From assembly GCA_902465105.1 (NCBI GenBank), contig CABQLM010000017.1, forward strand, positions 1 through 29,904: DNA of 29,904 bases, written 5' to 3'. The notes beneath the pieces were generated by a model. The model was not told where the DNA came from. It was given only the letters and a program-made list of their open reading frames with translations, and made no database searches. The first letter of the stretch is position 1. Every line of letters starts with the position of its first letter. Shown here piece by piece: positions 8,908 through 16,660 of the stretch. The translations under genes were made by a program, and so were the position numbers. Source of the DNA: an uncultured Collinsella sp. (lineage in GTDB: Bacteria > Actinomycetota > Coriobacteriia > Coriobacteriales > Coriobacteriaceae).

Positions 8908-8993
8908 GACGGCAGCCCAAGTTGTGGATAGCTGGGCAGCGCCGTTGCTTAGATTAAGGGGTCAATGCCTTAACGGCGTCGACCCCTCTTTTT
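8908..8993 (+). ncRNA. Candidate small antisense RNA (type I antitoxin-like)
   Basis: The transcript predicted from the promoter at 8873-8901 to the U-run at 8987-8993 is about 86 bases long. It would fold into two hairpins. The first has arms ACGGCaGCCCA (8909-8919) and TGGGCagcGCCGT (8933-8945). The second is the GGGGTC/GACCCC terminator stem (8958-8986). Its last 24 bases are complementary to the 3' end of the 41-codon peptide gene on the other strand, and its remainder is complementary to that gene's 3' untranslated region. This convergent 3'-overlap layout is the one seen in par/fst and txpA/ratA type I systems. Expression is inferred, not shown. Confidence 0.6.
8958..8993. terminator. 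Shared terminator hairpin between antisense RNA and peptide gene
   Basis: GGGGTC (8958-8963) pairs with GACCCC (8981-8986), with an inner GCC/GGC pairing. On the + strand it is followed by TCTTTTT, a classic rho-independent terminator. On the minus strand the transcript continues to a second hairpin (8945-8909) followed by TTTATTCT, which could end the peptide mRNA. Confidence 0.75.
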
Positions 8994-9095
8994 ATGCTTC
9001 GAACACTGCTTGAGTGCCTCGGTAAGCCCGATAAGCGCCGTGAGGAGCGAGACCAGAGCGGTCAGGAGCTTCACGAAATCAATCAGATCGGTCAT
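8970..9095 (-). CDS. 41-residue hydrophobic peptide with basic tail, candidate type I toxin
   Basis: Reading on the minus strand from ATG 9095 to TAA 8970, the product begins MTDLIDFVKLLTALVSLL, continues as a single hydrophobic helix to about residue 26, and ends in a strongly basic tail (SKHKKRGRRR). A near-perfect Shine-Dalgarno GGAGGTGAT is placed eight bases before ATG 9095; an in-frame ATG at 9101 is too close to it. Size, single membrane helix and cationic end match Fst/TxpA/Hol_Tox-like type I toxins, which insert into the cytoplasmic membrane. The ribosome binding site can pair with an upstream CCTCCGT segment. A convergent antisense RNA overlaps the 3' end. Family membership is by analogy; no sequence match is claimed. 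Confidence 0.7.
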   Translation of the reverse strand: MTDLIDFVKLLTALVSLLTALIGLTEALKQCSKHKKRGRRR

Positions 9096-9103
9096 GGGCA
9101 TCA

Positions 9104-9121
9104 CCTCCCGTCGCACGGAGG
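9104..9121 (-). promoter_or_regulatory. Hairpin sequestering the peptide gene's ribosome binding site
   Basis: On the minus strand CCTCCGT is followed, after three bases, by ACGGGAGG, which contains the Shine-Dalgarno core. The arms pair perfectly apart from one bulged G. Such RBS occlusion is common in type I toxin mRNAs, where processing or refolding is needed for translation. Confidence 0.55.
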
Positions 9122-9158
9122 GTGCTGCCCGGCACATGAACTGCCGTCAACAACAGCT

Positions 9159-9167
9159 ATTCTATCA
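9159..9167 (-). promoter_or_regulatory. Extended -10 promoter for the 41-residue peptide gene
   Basis: On the minus strand TGATAGAAT gives an extended -10 element (TGN plus TAGAAT). No good -35 hexamer is seen at the usual distance. The leader to ATG 9095 would be roughly 55-60 bases and includes the RBS-occluding hairpin. Confidence 0.45.
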
Positions 9168-9344
9168 AATTGCAGCTAGAAATACGAATGTATGTTCGCT
9201 TATAATGGCGCAACGGGTGGTGGCTCTTTTGGGGCTGTCCATACAGCGTGCAGACAACACACTTTCAGCTGATGGAACGATAGGGACGCGTTTCGATGGG
9301 CGCGGTGGCTATGCGGGCTGTCCCGGCTTACTCCCTTGTCTTTT

Positions 9345-10094
9345 CTAGATGGCAAATCCCCAAAGGCGGCGCGTCTCGCGGTAAGCAGACCTTCTTATTG
9401 AGCGGAGCAGGGAAAGGATAGGTTCCTTGCCCTTTCCAGCAGAGCCTCTTCTCGTTCCCCGAAGCAGAACTGTGTCATCGGTCCCCAGAATGTACTCCCA
9501 GTAGGGGCCGTCGTAGATCATCCACGGGTCCATTTCGCGCTCACCGTAGCGGGCGTCTTCGCTGATGGCGGTGTAGGGTGCGAGCTTCGCAGCGGCAACT
9601 CTGAACCTGGCGGTGGGGAGGTTACTTTTCGCGGAGATGTATTCAGCCTCGCACCGGCCCGTGGTCAAATCGCAGCGTATGTCGATATCGCCCTCGGGGC
9701 CAGGCCCCCACGTCCAGAAACGTGCCCAGGTCGCCTTCTTGCCGATAGTTCCCGCAAGGGGTTCCTCCTTGGAGACAGGCGCGGGGAGAAAGCTCACCTT
9801 GGCTTCTCCCTCGGCGTCGGCGCCCCATTGCGCGTAGGTGAAGCGGCTCTCGTAAAGCTTTGCGATTTGCTTGTCCTCGCATGCCACAAAAAGTTGCTCG
9901 AATGGCTCCGCCTCTGCCCGTGGGATAAGATAACCCCAAAGGTCGGGGCACGCGATATCTGCGAGACTTTCTGGCCCGTATTCGGTCGGGTAGAACGTAC
10001 CGTCCGCCATGTCCTGAAGTGTCTCGATTGCATCAAGAACGGCAGGGTTTTCCAGAAAAAACCAGTCGTCGCGCAGTCCCAGATACACGTTCAC
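9345..10094 (-). CDS. Unknown 249-residue protein, second gene of a two-gene cassette
   Basis: I do not recognise a family. The protein is soluble-looking, rich in Trp, Tyr and acidic residues in the first 200 residues (for example ARFWTWGPGPEGDIDIRCD and DPWMIYDGPYWEYILG), and ends in an Arg-rich tail (RSIRRSAYRETRRLWGF). No signal peptide or membrane helix is visible. It starts two bases after the stop of the upstream 411-residue gene, so the two are surely cotranscribed and probably translationally coupled. Its role is likely tied to that partner, for example as an immunity, chaperone or effector component, but nothing in the sequence decides this. Confidence 0.75.
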   Translation of the reverse strand: MNVYLGLRDDWFFLENPAVLDAIETLQDMADGTFYPTEYGPESLADIACPDLWGYLIPRAEAEPFEQLFVACEDKQIAKLYESRFTYAQWGADAEGEAKVSFLPAPVSKEEPLAGTIGKKATWARFWTWGPGPEGDIDIRCDLTTGRCEAEYISAKSNLPTARFRVAAAKLAPYTAISEDARYGEREMDPWMIYDGPYWEYILGTDDTVLLRGTRRGSAGKGKEPILSLLRSIRRSAYRETRRLWGFAI

Positions 10095-10096
10095 GG

Positions 10097-11332
10097 CTAC
10101 ACTTCCTGCGACTTGGCAGGCAGGATGTAGACGTTCTCGGCGTCCACAGCGATTTGCGTGGGGCGGTTGTAGAGGGTGTCGATCTCCATTATGCTCTGCC
10201 TGAACGGCGCGACGTCGGGCGTCTTTGCCTGGTGGAGCTTCTCGATGAGTTTCTCGGATTGCTCGTCGTTGAACCTGCCGATGTCCTCTCCTGCACCCTC
10301 AAGCGCCTCGTCTATGGGCGTGAACTCGCCGATGGGCGTCGCCGCGATGGCGCGACCGAGTATCTTGCCCGCGGAGGCGATGCCGCCCAGAAGTGCCACG
10401 TCGATAGTGTCGGCAGCGCTCGCCTCGAGTGCGTCGTAACACTCGGTGTAGAGCTCGCGGTGCGCAAGCGAGTCCGCTTCGATTTTTGCGGCAGTGTCTG
10501 CGAGCTTTGCAGGTTTGAAGTTCTGGGTGAGCATGGGCTCGAGGAACAGCGAGAACACGTGGATATAGGTGGCGAGCTGGTAGTCCTTGAGATAGTCGAG
10601 AACCTGGTCGAGACGCCTTTTCACGTCGTCTCGCACCTCGATGAACCCTTTCTTTTTCAGGTCCGCTTGTACCTGCGAACGGAAGTGTTCCATGTCCTGC
10701 CCGGAGGCCTGTTTGATGTCGAGCACCTTCATATGGGCATTGGCCATGTAAACGGCTTTGTCGTAGTTGAGGCCGTAACCGTTGAGGATGTCTGCAAGTG
10801 TCTTGAGGTTGCCGCGCATGTTGGCCTTGTCGCGCTGGCGCATGTAGTCGAACATTTCGTCGACGGATTCCTGGATGGAGTCGAGCTTTTGGTTTATCTG
10901 CGCGATTGCGGCTGCCATGAACAGCGACGTCGGGTCGTAGGGCACTTGCGTGACGCTCTTTGCGATGTCGCCCTCGACTACGTGGAAGCGCGCCTGCCCG
11001 AAGCCCTTGGCTGCATCGCGGTAAGATCCCATGAGGCCGCTGCCGTCCTTGAACGATTGGAGTATCGACGGGTCAAGCGGATTGCCAAACTTGTCGGTTG
11101 GCTGAAGCAGCATAGGCACACTCACCGTATTGGTGACGGTGCGGAATGTCGAGGGGAGTGAGGCGAGCGCTATGCCGAGCTGGGGGACTCGTTCGAGCGG
11201 GAGCTTGATGGCGCCGGAGACGTCTGCCCGCTCCTGAGTGAGCGCGAGGTGGATTTTGGTGGATGCGAGCTGTTTTGCCACGAGTTCCTCGCGGTCGCCG
11301 TCCGTCGAGGGTTTGATCTCGTTGTCTGTCAT
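10097..11332 (-). CDS. Unknown helical protein of 411 residues, first gene of a two-gene cassette
   Basis: The start at 11332 is favoured by AAGGAG seven bases upstream; in-frame ATGs at 11368 and 11458 lack better sites. The protein is mostly helical. A segment near residues 60-80 (SLPSTFRTVTNTVSVP) is followed by YDPTSLFMAAAIAQINQKLDSI, which looks like a coiled coil, then long amphipathic helices to about residue 290. A hydrophobic Gly/Ala-rich stretch DVALLGGIASAGKILGRAIA (about 315-335) could insert in a membrane. The overall form recalls conserved hypothetical proteins of Firmicutes and Actinobacteria that I know only as uncharacterised. It is first in a tight pair with the 249-residue gene. 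A pore-forming or defence role is speculation. Confidence 0.75.
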   Translation of the reverse strand: MTDNEIKPSTDGDREELVAKQLASTKIHLALTQERADVSGAIKLPLERVPQLGIALASLPSTFRTVTNTVSVPMLLQPTDKFGNPLDPSILQSFKDGSGLMGSYRDAAKGFGQARFHVVEGDIAKSVTQVPYDPTSLFMAAAIAQINQKLDSIQESVDEMFDYMRQRDKANMRGNLKTLADILNGYGLNYDKAVYMANAHMKVLDIKQASGQDMEHFRSQVQADLKKKGFIEVRDDVKRRLDQVLDYLKDYQLATYIHVFSLFLEPMLTQNFKPAKLADTAAKIEADSLAHRELYTECYDALEASAADTIDVALLGGIASAGKILGRAIAATPIGEFTPIDEALEGAGEDIGRFNDEQSEKLIEKLHQAKTPDVAPFRQSIMEIDTLYNRPTQIAVDAENVYILPAKSQEV

Positions 11333-11366
11333 AGTGCGCTCCTTGCTTGTGTTGATGATCGTGGGC

Positions 11367-11375
11367 ATTATCTCA
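11367..11375 (-). promoter_or_regulatory. Possible extended -10 element for the two-gene cassette
   Basis: On the minus strand TGAGATAAT lies 35 bases upstream of ATG 11332. It would give a short leader containing AAGGAG and would rule out the ATG at 11368 as start. No clear -35 hexamer is present. Confidence 0.3.
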
Positions 11376-11394
11376 CCGTTGTGTGACCTGTTGG

Positions 11395-11784
11395 AGCGGG
11401 GCAGATCGTCGACAGCTTTTGACCGAGTGCCAGGCAAAGCACATCGATCTTGCCGCATTTCCTACGGACTGGGCCGACCTGCAGGCGTTTTACACCTCGA
11501 TCATGGACGTGGGCAGCCTCGGGTGCGTCTCTTTGAGTGACGCGGCAATGTGGTTTGGCATCGAGTTCGACGAGTCGACGGGTCACGCCCACAGCGCCCT
11601 TGCCGATGCGCGCGTGACCGCCAAGCTGCTCAAGCAGATGATGGACGGGGACTACCGTGTGAGCCCGCGCGCCCAAGAAGTCCGTCAACGGTGGGGGATG
11701 GGCGAGCGAGCCCAGACGCGCCTTTCCAGCAAGTGCCCCGAGCTGGGTGACCTACTGCTGAAGCTGAAGGCGGAGGGAAGGTAA
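11395..11784 (+). pseudogene. 3' remnant of a DnaQ-like (DEDD) exonuclease gene
   Basis: The frame is open from 11359, without a start codon that has a ribosome binding site. The product holds the C-terminal part of a 3'-5' exonuclease fold: DWADLQAFYTSIMDVGSL, SLSDAAMWFGIEF and the ExoIII signature GHAHSALADARVTAKLL, where His and Asp are the catalytic residues. The N-terminal ExoI motif (DxE) and the ExoII region are missing, so it cannot be active alone. The break is close to the promoter of the divergent two-gene cassette, so insertion of that cassette probably removed the 5' half. Codon use is high-GC and backbone-like. Confidence 0.7.
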
Positions 11785-11946
11785 GCGGAGCGGACAATAT
11801 TGTCGTTTTCGCCTGCGAAGAAGGAATCAATTAACTACAAAGTGTGGATGGCTTCTAGTGAAGATTTAAACACCAGACTATGAAAGGGTTATCGAGCCAT
11901 TGGGACTGCAACATTCGCCCATCGCAAGACGTTACTCGTTCAAATT

Positions 11947-11989
11947 GGGACGCTCCACATCCTATGAAATGGTTAATGCGGAGCGTCCC
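11947..11989. repeat. 10-bp perfect inverted repeat downstream of hsdR
   Basis: GGGACGCTCC at 11947-11956 and GGAGCGTCCC at 11980-11989 enclose 23 bases, 22 bases after the hsdR stop. No T-run follows on the minus strand, so it may be an mRNA-stabilising hairpin rather than a classic terminator. The rest of 11785-12010 holds no gene. Confidence 0.6.
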
Positions 11990-12010
11990 TAGAAGTCTGT
12001 CTTCTGTTAC

Positions 12011-14923
12011 CTAATAGTAGAGTTCGATATACGAATACGCCTTATCAAAAAGAGCCTGGTCTTTGAGCTTGTAGCGCATCCATAGAATGGCACGGAGCTG
12101 TTTTTTAACCTCTTTCACGCCAGCCGTGGTAGCTTGCCAGCCGTCGAAGCGAGTTATCTTAACGATCTCGTCAATGTCATTGACGATGTTCTCGACGATG
12201 ATAGGCGTGTCGCCGTTCTTGATGCCGTTAAAGAGCTCAGTGAGAGCAGCCTTTCCCTTGTCCTCCTCTTCCTCGGGCACGACTTCCTTTTCGGCGGCTC
12301 GTGCTTCTTTGGCGAGGTCGATGAGCATCTTGAGGAACTCGACGCTGTTGATGAGACCTTGCTCGTGACGTTCCCTCAGGTCCTCCAGGCGCTCGCCGAG
12401 CTTCTGGAACTTGCCATTCTTATCGTGCCTGCGGATTCGGGCGACGAGATCTATCTCCAGCTTACGCGTGATCTTCTCGGTATTGCTCTTGTCGTTGATG
12501 AAGTGCTCGATCATGTCCTCGTCGAGTTCAAGGATGTCGTCATCGTCTCGGACTCTCTCGACGGTGATGTTCTCGTGCACGAGCTCGATTGTCTTGGGCC
12601 CGAGCGCTGCCCAGATGAGCTTCCCGCGATTGTCTACCGGTCTCACGGAATCGTAGACCTGCGAGAGCCAGATGAAATCGGGCTTGTAGGGATTGAGACA
12701 TGGGTCGGGCGAAAGGGCTTCCCACGCTCTGTTCAAGACCGAGAAGTCGGCCCCAAACTGGTCTTTTACCTTTGTCGTTGGCAGGCATTGTTGAGCTTCG
12801 AGAAGGGACTCCCAATCCGCGCTGCGGCGGTCTCTGACCGTTGAGAAGTACTCAAGACAGCAATGCATAAGCCCGGGTAGCTCGGCCTTTACCTCGTCGA
12901 TGTTGGTTATGACCTTCTGCACCTCGGCCTCGTCGAAGTGCAGAGACTTGGCGACGTTGTCGAAGAGGCCGATATAGTCGACAATGAGACCGAATGTCTT
13001 CTTGTCGTTGTAGACGCGGTTGGTTCGACAGATTGCCTGCAACAGCGTGTGGTCGCGCAAGGGCTTGTCAAGGTACTGAGTTTGCAGGATGGGCGCATCG
13101 AACCCCGTGAGCAGCTTTGCAGTGACGATGAGAATCTTGAGCGGATCGTCCGGGTCGCGGAAACGGTCAAGGAGCTTTTCTTCGGCATCGCGATCTCGAC
13201 GGTATGCCTTGTAGCGGTCTTCCTTGTCGTTGTTCGTGTCCATGACGATTGTGACCGCATCAGCGCCCAAGAGCTTGTCGAGCTCCTCCTTATATAGCAG
13301 GCAGCACTCTCGGTCGTAGCAGACTACCTGCGCCTTGAAGCCGTCGGGCTCAACCTTTGACTTGAAGTGCTTGGCGATGTGCTCGCATACCTTGTGGATG
13401 CGGTCGGGGGCCTTCATGACGGACTCGATCTTGACGCGTCTGGTGAGTTCCGCCTTGTCCTCTTTGCTGAGGTCTCGGGTCATTTCGTCAAAGGCGGCGT
13501 TCACGACCTCTTGGTTGACGTGGAGCTCGACGGGAACGGTTTCAAAATGGAGCGGCAATGTGGCGTGGTCGCGGATGGAGTCGGCGAAGGAATAGCGGCT
13601 CATGTAGCCGGACTTGTCCTCTTTGGCACCGAAGGTGTGGAACGTGTTCTTGTCGGTTCGGTTGATGGGCGTGCCGGTCAAGCCGAAGAAGAAGGCGTTT
13701 GGCAAGGCGAGTCGCATCTTCTCTCCGAGGTCGCCCTCTTGGGTGCGGTGCGCCTCGTCGACCATGAGGATGATGTTCTCACGCTCGTTGAGCGTCCCTG
13801 CAACCTCGCCGAATTTGAAGATGGTGGTGATGAGGATCTTTCTCATGTCCTGCTTGAAGAAGGACTCAAGCTCTTCCTTGCTGCCGGCGCTTGCGAGGTT
13901 GGGGATATCGGATGCGTTGAAGGTCCCCGTGATTTGGGTCTCGAGGTCGATTCGGTCATCCACGATGACGACGGTCGGGTTCTTGAGTTCGGGGACCATG
14001 CGCAGCTTCTGGGCGGCGAATACCATGAGCAGTGACTTTCCTGAGCCCTGGAAATGCCAAATGAGGCCACGCTTCGGGTATCCTGCGCGGACGCGGTCCA
14101 CGATGAGGTTCGCGCCCTCGAACTGTTGGTAGCGACAGATCAGCTTGATGCGTCGATGCTTCTTGTCGGTGGCGAAGAGCGTGAAGAACTGGAAGATGTC
14201 CATGACGTTCGAGGGGGTGAGCATGGATGTCATGCTTCTCTTGACGTCGGCAAGTGTGCCCTCGCTCTTCTTGTCGCCCTCATGCCAGGGTCCCCACATC
14301 TCGGGAGGCATGTTCACCGACCCGTAGCGATAGCATTTTCCTTCGCTGGCGAAGTTGACGGCGCTACAGACGAACATCTGCGGGATGCTCTTCTCATATT
14401 TAGCGATGTCGCCAGCGCCGTCGAGCCAGGTTATCGAATCGCGCACCGGCGTCTTGAACTCGCCGATGACGAGCGGAAATCCATTGACAAGAAGGACGAG
14501 GTCGAGGCGCTTGCCGCCTTGCTCCTGGGGGTAGACCCACTGGTTGGTGACGACGTACTCGTTTTTGTCAAGATCGCCGTCCGCCGCCGTGCCAAAGAAG
14601 CGGATGGGGACCATGCGGCCGTCTTTGCCGTAGGGGAATGAGTTCTCCTCGATGACGAGCTTTTTGAACCGCTCGTTGGTGGAGACCAGGTTCTGCGGAC
14701 TTGTGGACTGAATGAGGGCCCTGAGTCGGTAGATGATCTCGTCGGCGCGATCGGGGTCTTCTGCGATCTCCGGGTTAAGCCTGATGAGGGCGTCCTTGAC
14801 CATGGGCTCGACCATGACGTCGGCATGGCGGCGCGGGAGGTCTTCGGCAGCCACGTATCTCCAGCCAAGGCTGGCAAGCGCCTCGACGCTCATTTGCTCG
14901 ATGGTGTTGTTCTCGTTAAACAT
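12011..14923 (-). CDS. hsdR: Type I restriction enzyme R subunit (HsdR)
   Basis: A 970-residue protein, normal for the family. The N-terminal PD-(D/E)xK nuclease has LDLVLLVNGFPLVIGEFKTP near residues 140-160. The SF2 translocase follows, with Walker A FQGSGKSLLM near 293 and the DEAD-like box VDEAHRT near 388, then the motif III segment GLTGTP. A second RecA lobe includes LLTGFDAP and the motif VI-like QAICRTNR. A helical C-terminus mediates assembly with HsdM/HsdS. The start overlaps the hsdS stop by eight bases, so expression depends on the upstream hsdM/hsdS operon in the present orientation. It cleaves unmethylated DNA after translocation, in complex with M and S subunits. Confidence 0.95.
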   Translation of the reverse strand: MFNENNTIEQMSVEALASLGWRYVAAEDLPRRHADVMVEPMVKDALIRLNPEIAEDPDRADEIIYRLRALIQSTSPQNLVSTNERFKKLVIEENSFPYGKDGRMVPIRFFGTAADGDLDKNEYVVTNQWVYPQEQGGKRLDLVLLVNGFPLVIGEFKTPVRDSITWLDGAGDIAKYEKSIPQMFVCSAVNFASEGKCYRYGSVNMPPEMWGPWHEGDKKSEGTLADVKRSMTSMLTPSNVMDIFQFFTLFATDKKHRRIKLICRYQQFEGANLIVDRVRAGYPKRGLIWHFQGSGKSLLMVFAAQKLRMVPELKNPTVVIVDDRIDLETQITGTFNASDIPNLASAGSKEELESFFKQDMRKILITTIFKFGEVAGTLNERENIILMVDEAHRTQEGDLGEKMRLALPNAFFFGLTGTPINRTDKNTFHTFGAKEDKSGYMSRYSFADSIRDHATLPLHFETVPVELHVNQEVVNAAFDEMTRDLSKEDKAELTRRVKIESVMKAPDRIHKVCEHIAKHFKSKVEPDGFKAQVVCYDRECCLLYKEELDKLLGADAVTIVMDTNNDKEDRYKAYRRDRDAEEKLLDRFRDPDDPLKILIVTAKLLTGFDAPILQTQYLDKPLRDHTLLQAICRTNRVYNDKKTFGLIVDYIGLFDNVAKSLHFDEAEVQKVITNIDEVKAELPGLMHCCLEYFSTVRDRRSADWESLLEAQQCLPTTKVKDQFGADFSVLNRAWEALSPDPCLNPYKPDFIWLSQVYDSVRPVDNRGKLIWAALGPKTIELVHENITVERVRDDDDILELDEDMIEHFINDKSNTEKITRKLEIDLVARIRRHDKNGKFQKLGERLEDLRERHEQGLINSVEFLKMLIDLAKEARAAEKEVVPEEEEDKGKAALTELFNGIKNGDTPIIVENIVNDIDEIVKITRFDGWQATTAGVKEVKKQLRAILWMRYKLKDQALFDKAYSYIELYY

Positions 14924-16052
14924 CTCCGAGTCCTAACTCCTGGTTCAAGATTTTCTTCGTCGTGGCGTTTAGCTCATCGAGGGCCTTTTGTACGGCAAAT
15001 TTCGATTTGTCGACCTGGGCGACGAAGTCAGCGAACTCCTGCTGGAAGGAAAACGGGGGAACCGGGACCTTCATTTCCTTGAAGCTCTTCAAAGTTACGG
15101 TTCGTTGGGCGGCGCCTTTTGCGCACCGATCCATATATCTTTGTGCGTCCTCAGAAAGTAAGGCAGCGTGTAGATAATTGCTGTCGATCAAATCATGCCG
15201 AGGCTTCAGGTATGCGATATGGCGCTGAAAACAAAATGGCTTATCGTCTTCGACAATCGCAGGATGGCCAAACGAGCCCACGGCAGAAACAAGGACATCA
15301 CCGACCTCAATCGGAGTTCGACGGATAAGCTGTTCATAGTCTTCTACGGAAATGAACTTATTCGTATCGTAGTTGACAGTATCTGAGGTGATATTGCTGA
15401 CAAAAAGAAACGGGATTCCCCTGTCAACGAACTTCGGGGGCTGGTGCGTTCCATCAGTAATAATTGAACACACATCCTTGAGAGGCTTCAAGCCCGTGCC
15501 ATTCAGACCTCCGAACATCTCGACAAATTGTGATTTGACGACGTCGTCGCAGGCCGTGAGCAGCTTACGATAATGCCCCTTGAGGCTCTCGGCTTCCGAG
15601 AGGATGCCGGCAAGCTCGCGTTGTTTTCCCGGCGAGGGCAAGTCAAATTCCAAGGTCCGAAGATCTTTCCAGTTTGCCGTCGGCGAAAGAGAACCGACGG
15701 AAACCCGTATTGCCTCGTCAAGGAATATATCGGAGCTGATGAAAAACGGGAAGAACGTCGGATCGACGACATTGACCTTCGGGCGCAGCACCATCCCGTG
15801 AGCCGAGAAGATGCCATCGAAGGGCGCTATGCCGACCTTCTTCTGATAGGCCCTTCGGCGGCCGAACAGGACATCGCCTTTCTTCATGAGCAGCTTATCG
15901 CCCTTGGGAGTAACCTCGGCGCCCCAACGGGTCACCTCAAGAGTGCCCGGATCAAGGTGCTCCAGCCCAACGTACCGGCTGCGATCGCTTTCCTCGGGCT
16001 TTTTCTTGGCGGTGCTGTTCTCGGCTATCTGGTCGAATCTATACCTTGTCAT
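14916..16052 (-). CDS. hsdS: Full-length type I specificity subunit (HsdS) with two TRDs
   Basis: A 378-residue protein starting at ATG 16052, within the ATGA overlap with the preceding half-hsdS stop and seven bases after GGAGGTG. TRD1 runs from MTRYRFDQIAENS to about residue 150. The central conserved helix (LLTACDDVVKSQFVEMF) spans 155-185, TRD2 (about 190-340) contains SIITDGTHQPPKF and QRTVTLKSFKEMKVP, and the C-terminal conserved helix has FADFVAQVDKSKFAVQKAL. TRD2 is bracketed by repeats that match, in inverted orientation, the silent cassette at 20254-20826. It therefore sits at the expression site of a switchable specificity system. The gene overlaps hsdR by eight bases. Confidence 0.93.
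   Translation of the reverse strand: MTRYRFDQIAENSTAKKKPEESDRSRYVGLEHLDPGTLEVTRWGAEVTPKGDKLLMKKGDVLFGRRRAYQKKVGIAPFDGIFSAHGMVLRPKVNVVDPTFFPFFISSDIFLDEAIRVSVGSLSPTANWKDLRTLEFDLPSPGKQRELAGILSEAESLKGHYRKLLTACDDVVKSQFVEMFGGLNGTGLKPLKDVCSIITDGTHQPPKFVDRGIPFLFVSNITSDTVNYDTNKFISVEDYEQLIRRTPIEVGDVLVSAVGSFGHPAIVEDDKPFCFQRHIAYLKPRHDLIDSNYLHAALLSEDAQRYMDRCAKGAAQRTVTLKSFKEMKVPVPPFSFQQEFADFVAQVDKSKFAVQKALDELNATTKKILNQELGLGDV
14997..15027. repeat. Inverted repeat B (3' boundary of expressed TRD2)
   Basis: Positions 14997-15019 are identical to the reverse complement of 20774-20796 (23 bases). After one mismatch at 15020, seven more bases match (15021-15027 with 20766-20772). The repeat encodes the FVxQVDKSKF part of the C-terminal helix. 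Confidence 0.9.
15513..15536. repeat. Inverted repeat A (5' boundary of expressed TRD2)
   Basis: These 24 bases are a perfect reverse complement of 20254-20277. They encode KSQFVEMF at the end of the central conserved helix. The core AAATTGTGATTT also occurs in direct orientation at the ends of both half-hsdS genes (near 16073 and 16633). Confidence 0.92.
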
Positions 16053-16100
16053 GCCGCGCACCTCCGGCAGCTAAATTGTGATTTGACGACGTCGTCACAG
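16047..16100. repeat. TRD1 cassette junction repeat, copy 1
   Basis: The 50 bases 16051-16100 match 16611-16660 at about 45 positions, 560 bases apart in direct orientation. The repeat holds the stop/start ATGA, the CATGCCGCGCAC leader with the ribosome binding site, and the KSQF-coding core shared with inverted repeat A. Confidence 0.8.
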
Positions 16101-16612
16101 GTTGCAAGTAACGAGCGATAGTTCTCCTTAAGTTGCTCGGCAACACACATGATGTCAGCGATTTCAGTAACTGTTTCTGGTTCCGGAAGGTCTATCTCAA
16201 AGTCCGCAAGATCGGAGAACAGGACGTAAGGGTTGGTGGAACCTTTTGATTTGCCAATCGAGTAGCTAGTGAAACGATCGGAGAGCAGCAGGAACGGAAG
16301 AAGCCTATGAGGAAGAATGGACTCATCCTTGGTTTCAAGAACGAACGTCACGTTGGACGTCACGCCCTCGAAATCGGCAACGGAAACTTTCTTGAGATAA
16401 GTACGCCTAGATCCATACAGGACTTGCCCTGGCTTGAACATTCTGATGAAGGCAGGGCCGACGTCGGATTCATCAAATCGCCCCCTCATCGTAAGCTTGG
16501 GCCTTTCTGTTTCCATGTGGTCGCCGGCAACAAAATACTCGTATGGGTTGCTGTCTCGATCGACCTTTTCTTTGCAGTTACGCACGAGGTCGCCGAATAG
16601 ATACTTCGTCAT
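16049..16612 (-). CDS. Half-length HsdS b (single TRD1-type domain)
   Basis: A 187-residue protein from ATG 16612, inside the ATGA overlap with half-hsdS a, with GGGGGTG upstream. It contains one target-recognition domain (MTKYLFGDLVRNC to about residue 145) and one conserved helix (IMCVAEQLKENYRSLLATCDDVVKSQF), then ends SCRRCAA at a TGA that overlaps the next start codon. Its sequence differs strongly from the TRDs of half a and of the full subunit, so a different half-site is expected. Half-length S subunits can work as homodimers that recognise palindromes in some type I systems, so this may be functional. It could equally be a stored TRD1 for recombination. Confidence 0.85.
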   Translation of the reverse strand: MTKYLFGDLVRNCKEKVDRDSNPYEYFVAGDHMETERPKLTMRGRFDESDVGPAFIRMFKPGQVLYGSRRTYLKKVSVADFEGVTSNVTFVLETKDESILPHRLLPFLLLSDRFTSYSIGKSKGSTNPYVLFSDLADFEIDLPEPETVTEIADIMCVAEQLKENYRSLLATCDDVVKSQFSCRRCAA

Positions 16613-16660
16613 GCCGCGCACCCCCGGCAACCAAATTGTGATTTGACGATGTCGTCGCAG
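16607..16660. repeat. TRD1 cassette junction repeat, copy 2
   Basis: Direct copy of 16047-16100, with the same order of elements: ATGA overlap, ribosome binding site region and the AAATTGTGATTT core. A third, partial copy (core plus about 30 bases) lies inside the full hsdS at about 15523-15563. Confidence 0.8.

Noticed and set aside
9190..9207. + strand TATAAT near 9202 as a promoter
   Set aside because: No -35 hexamer at a useful distance and no gene or hairpin-terminated RNA downstream.
9010..9348. 112-codon + strand frame across the small peptide gene and downstream DNA
   Set aside because: No ribosome binding site; the minus-strand peptide with GGAGGTGAT and the gene-free composition explain the region better.
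10019..11161. 380-codon + strand frame opposite the unknown 411-residue gene
   Set aside because: Mirror of the minus-strand gene, which has the better ribosome binding site, helical pattern and close partner gene.
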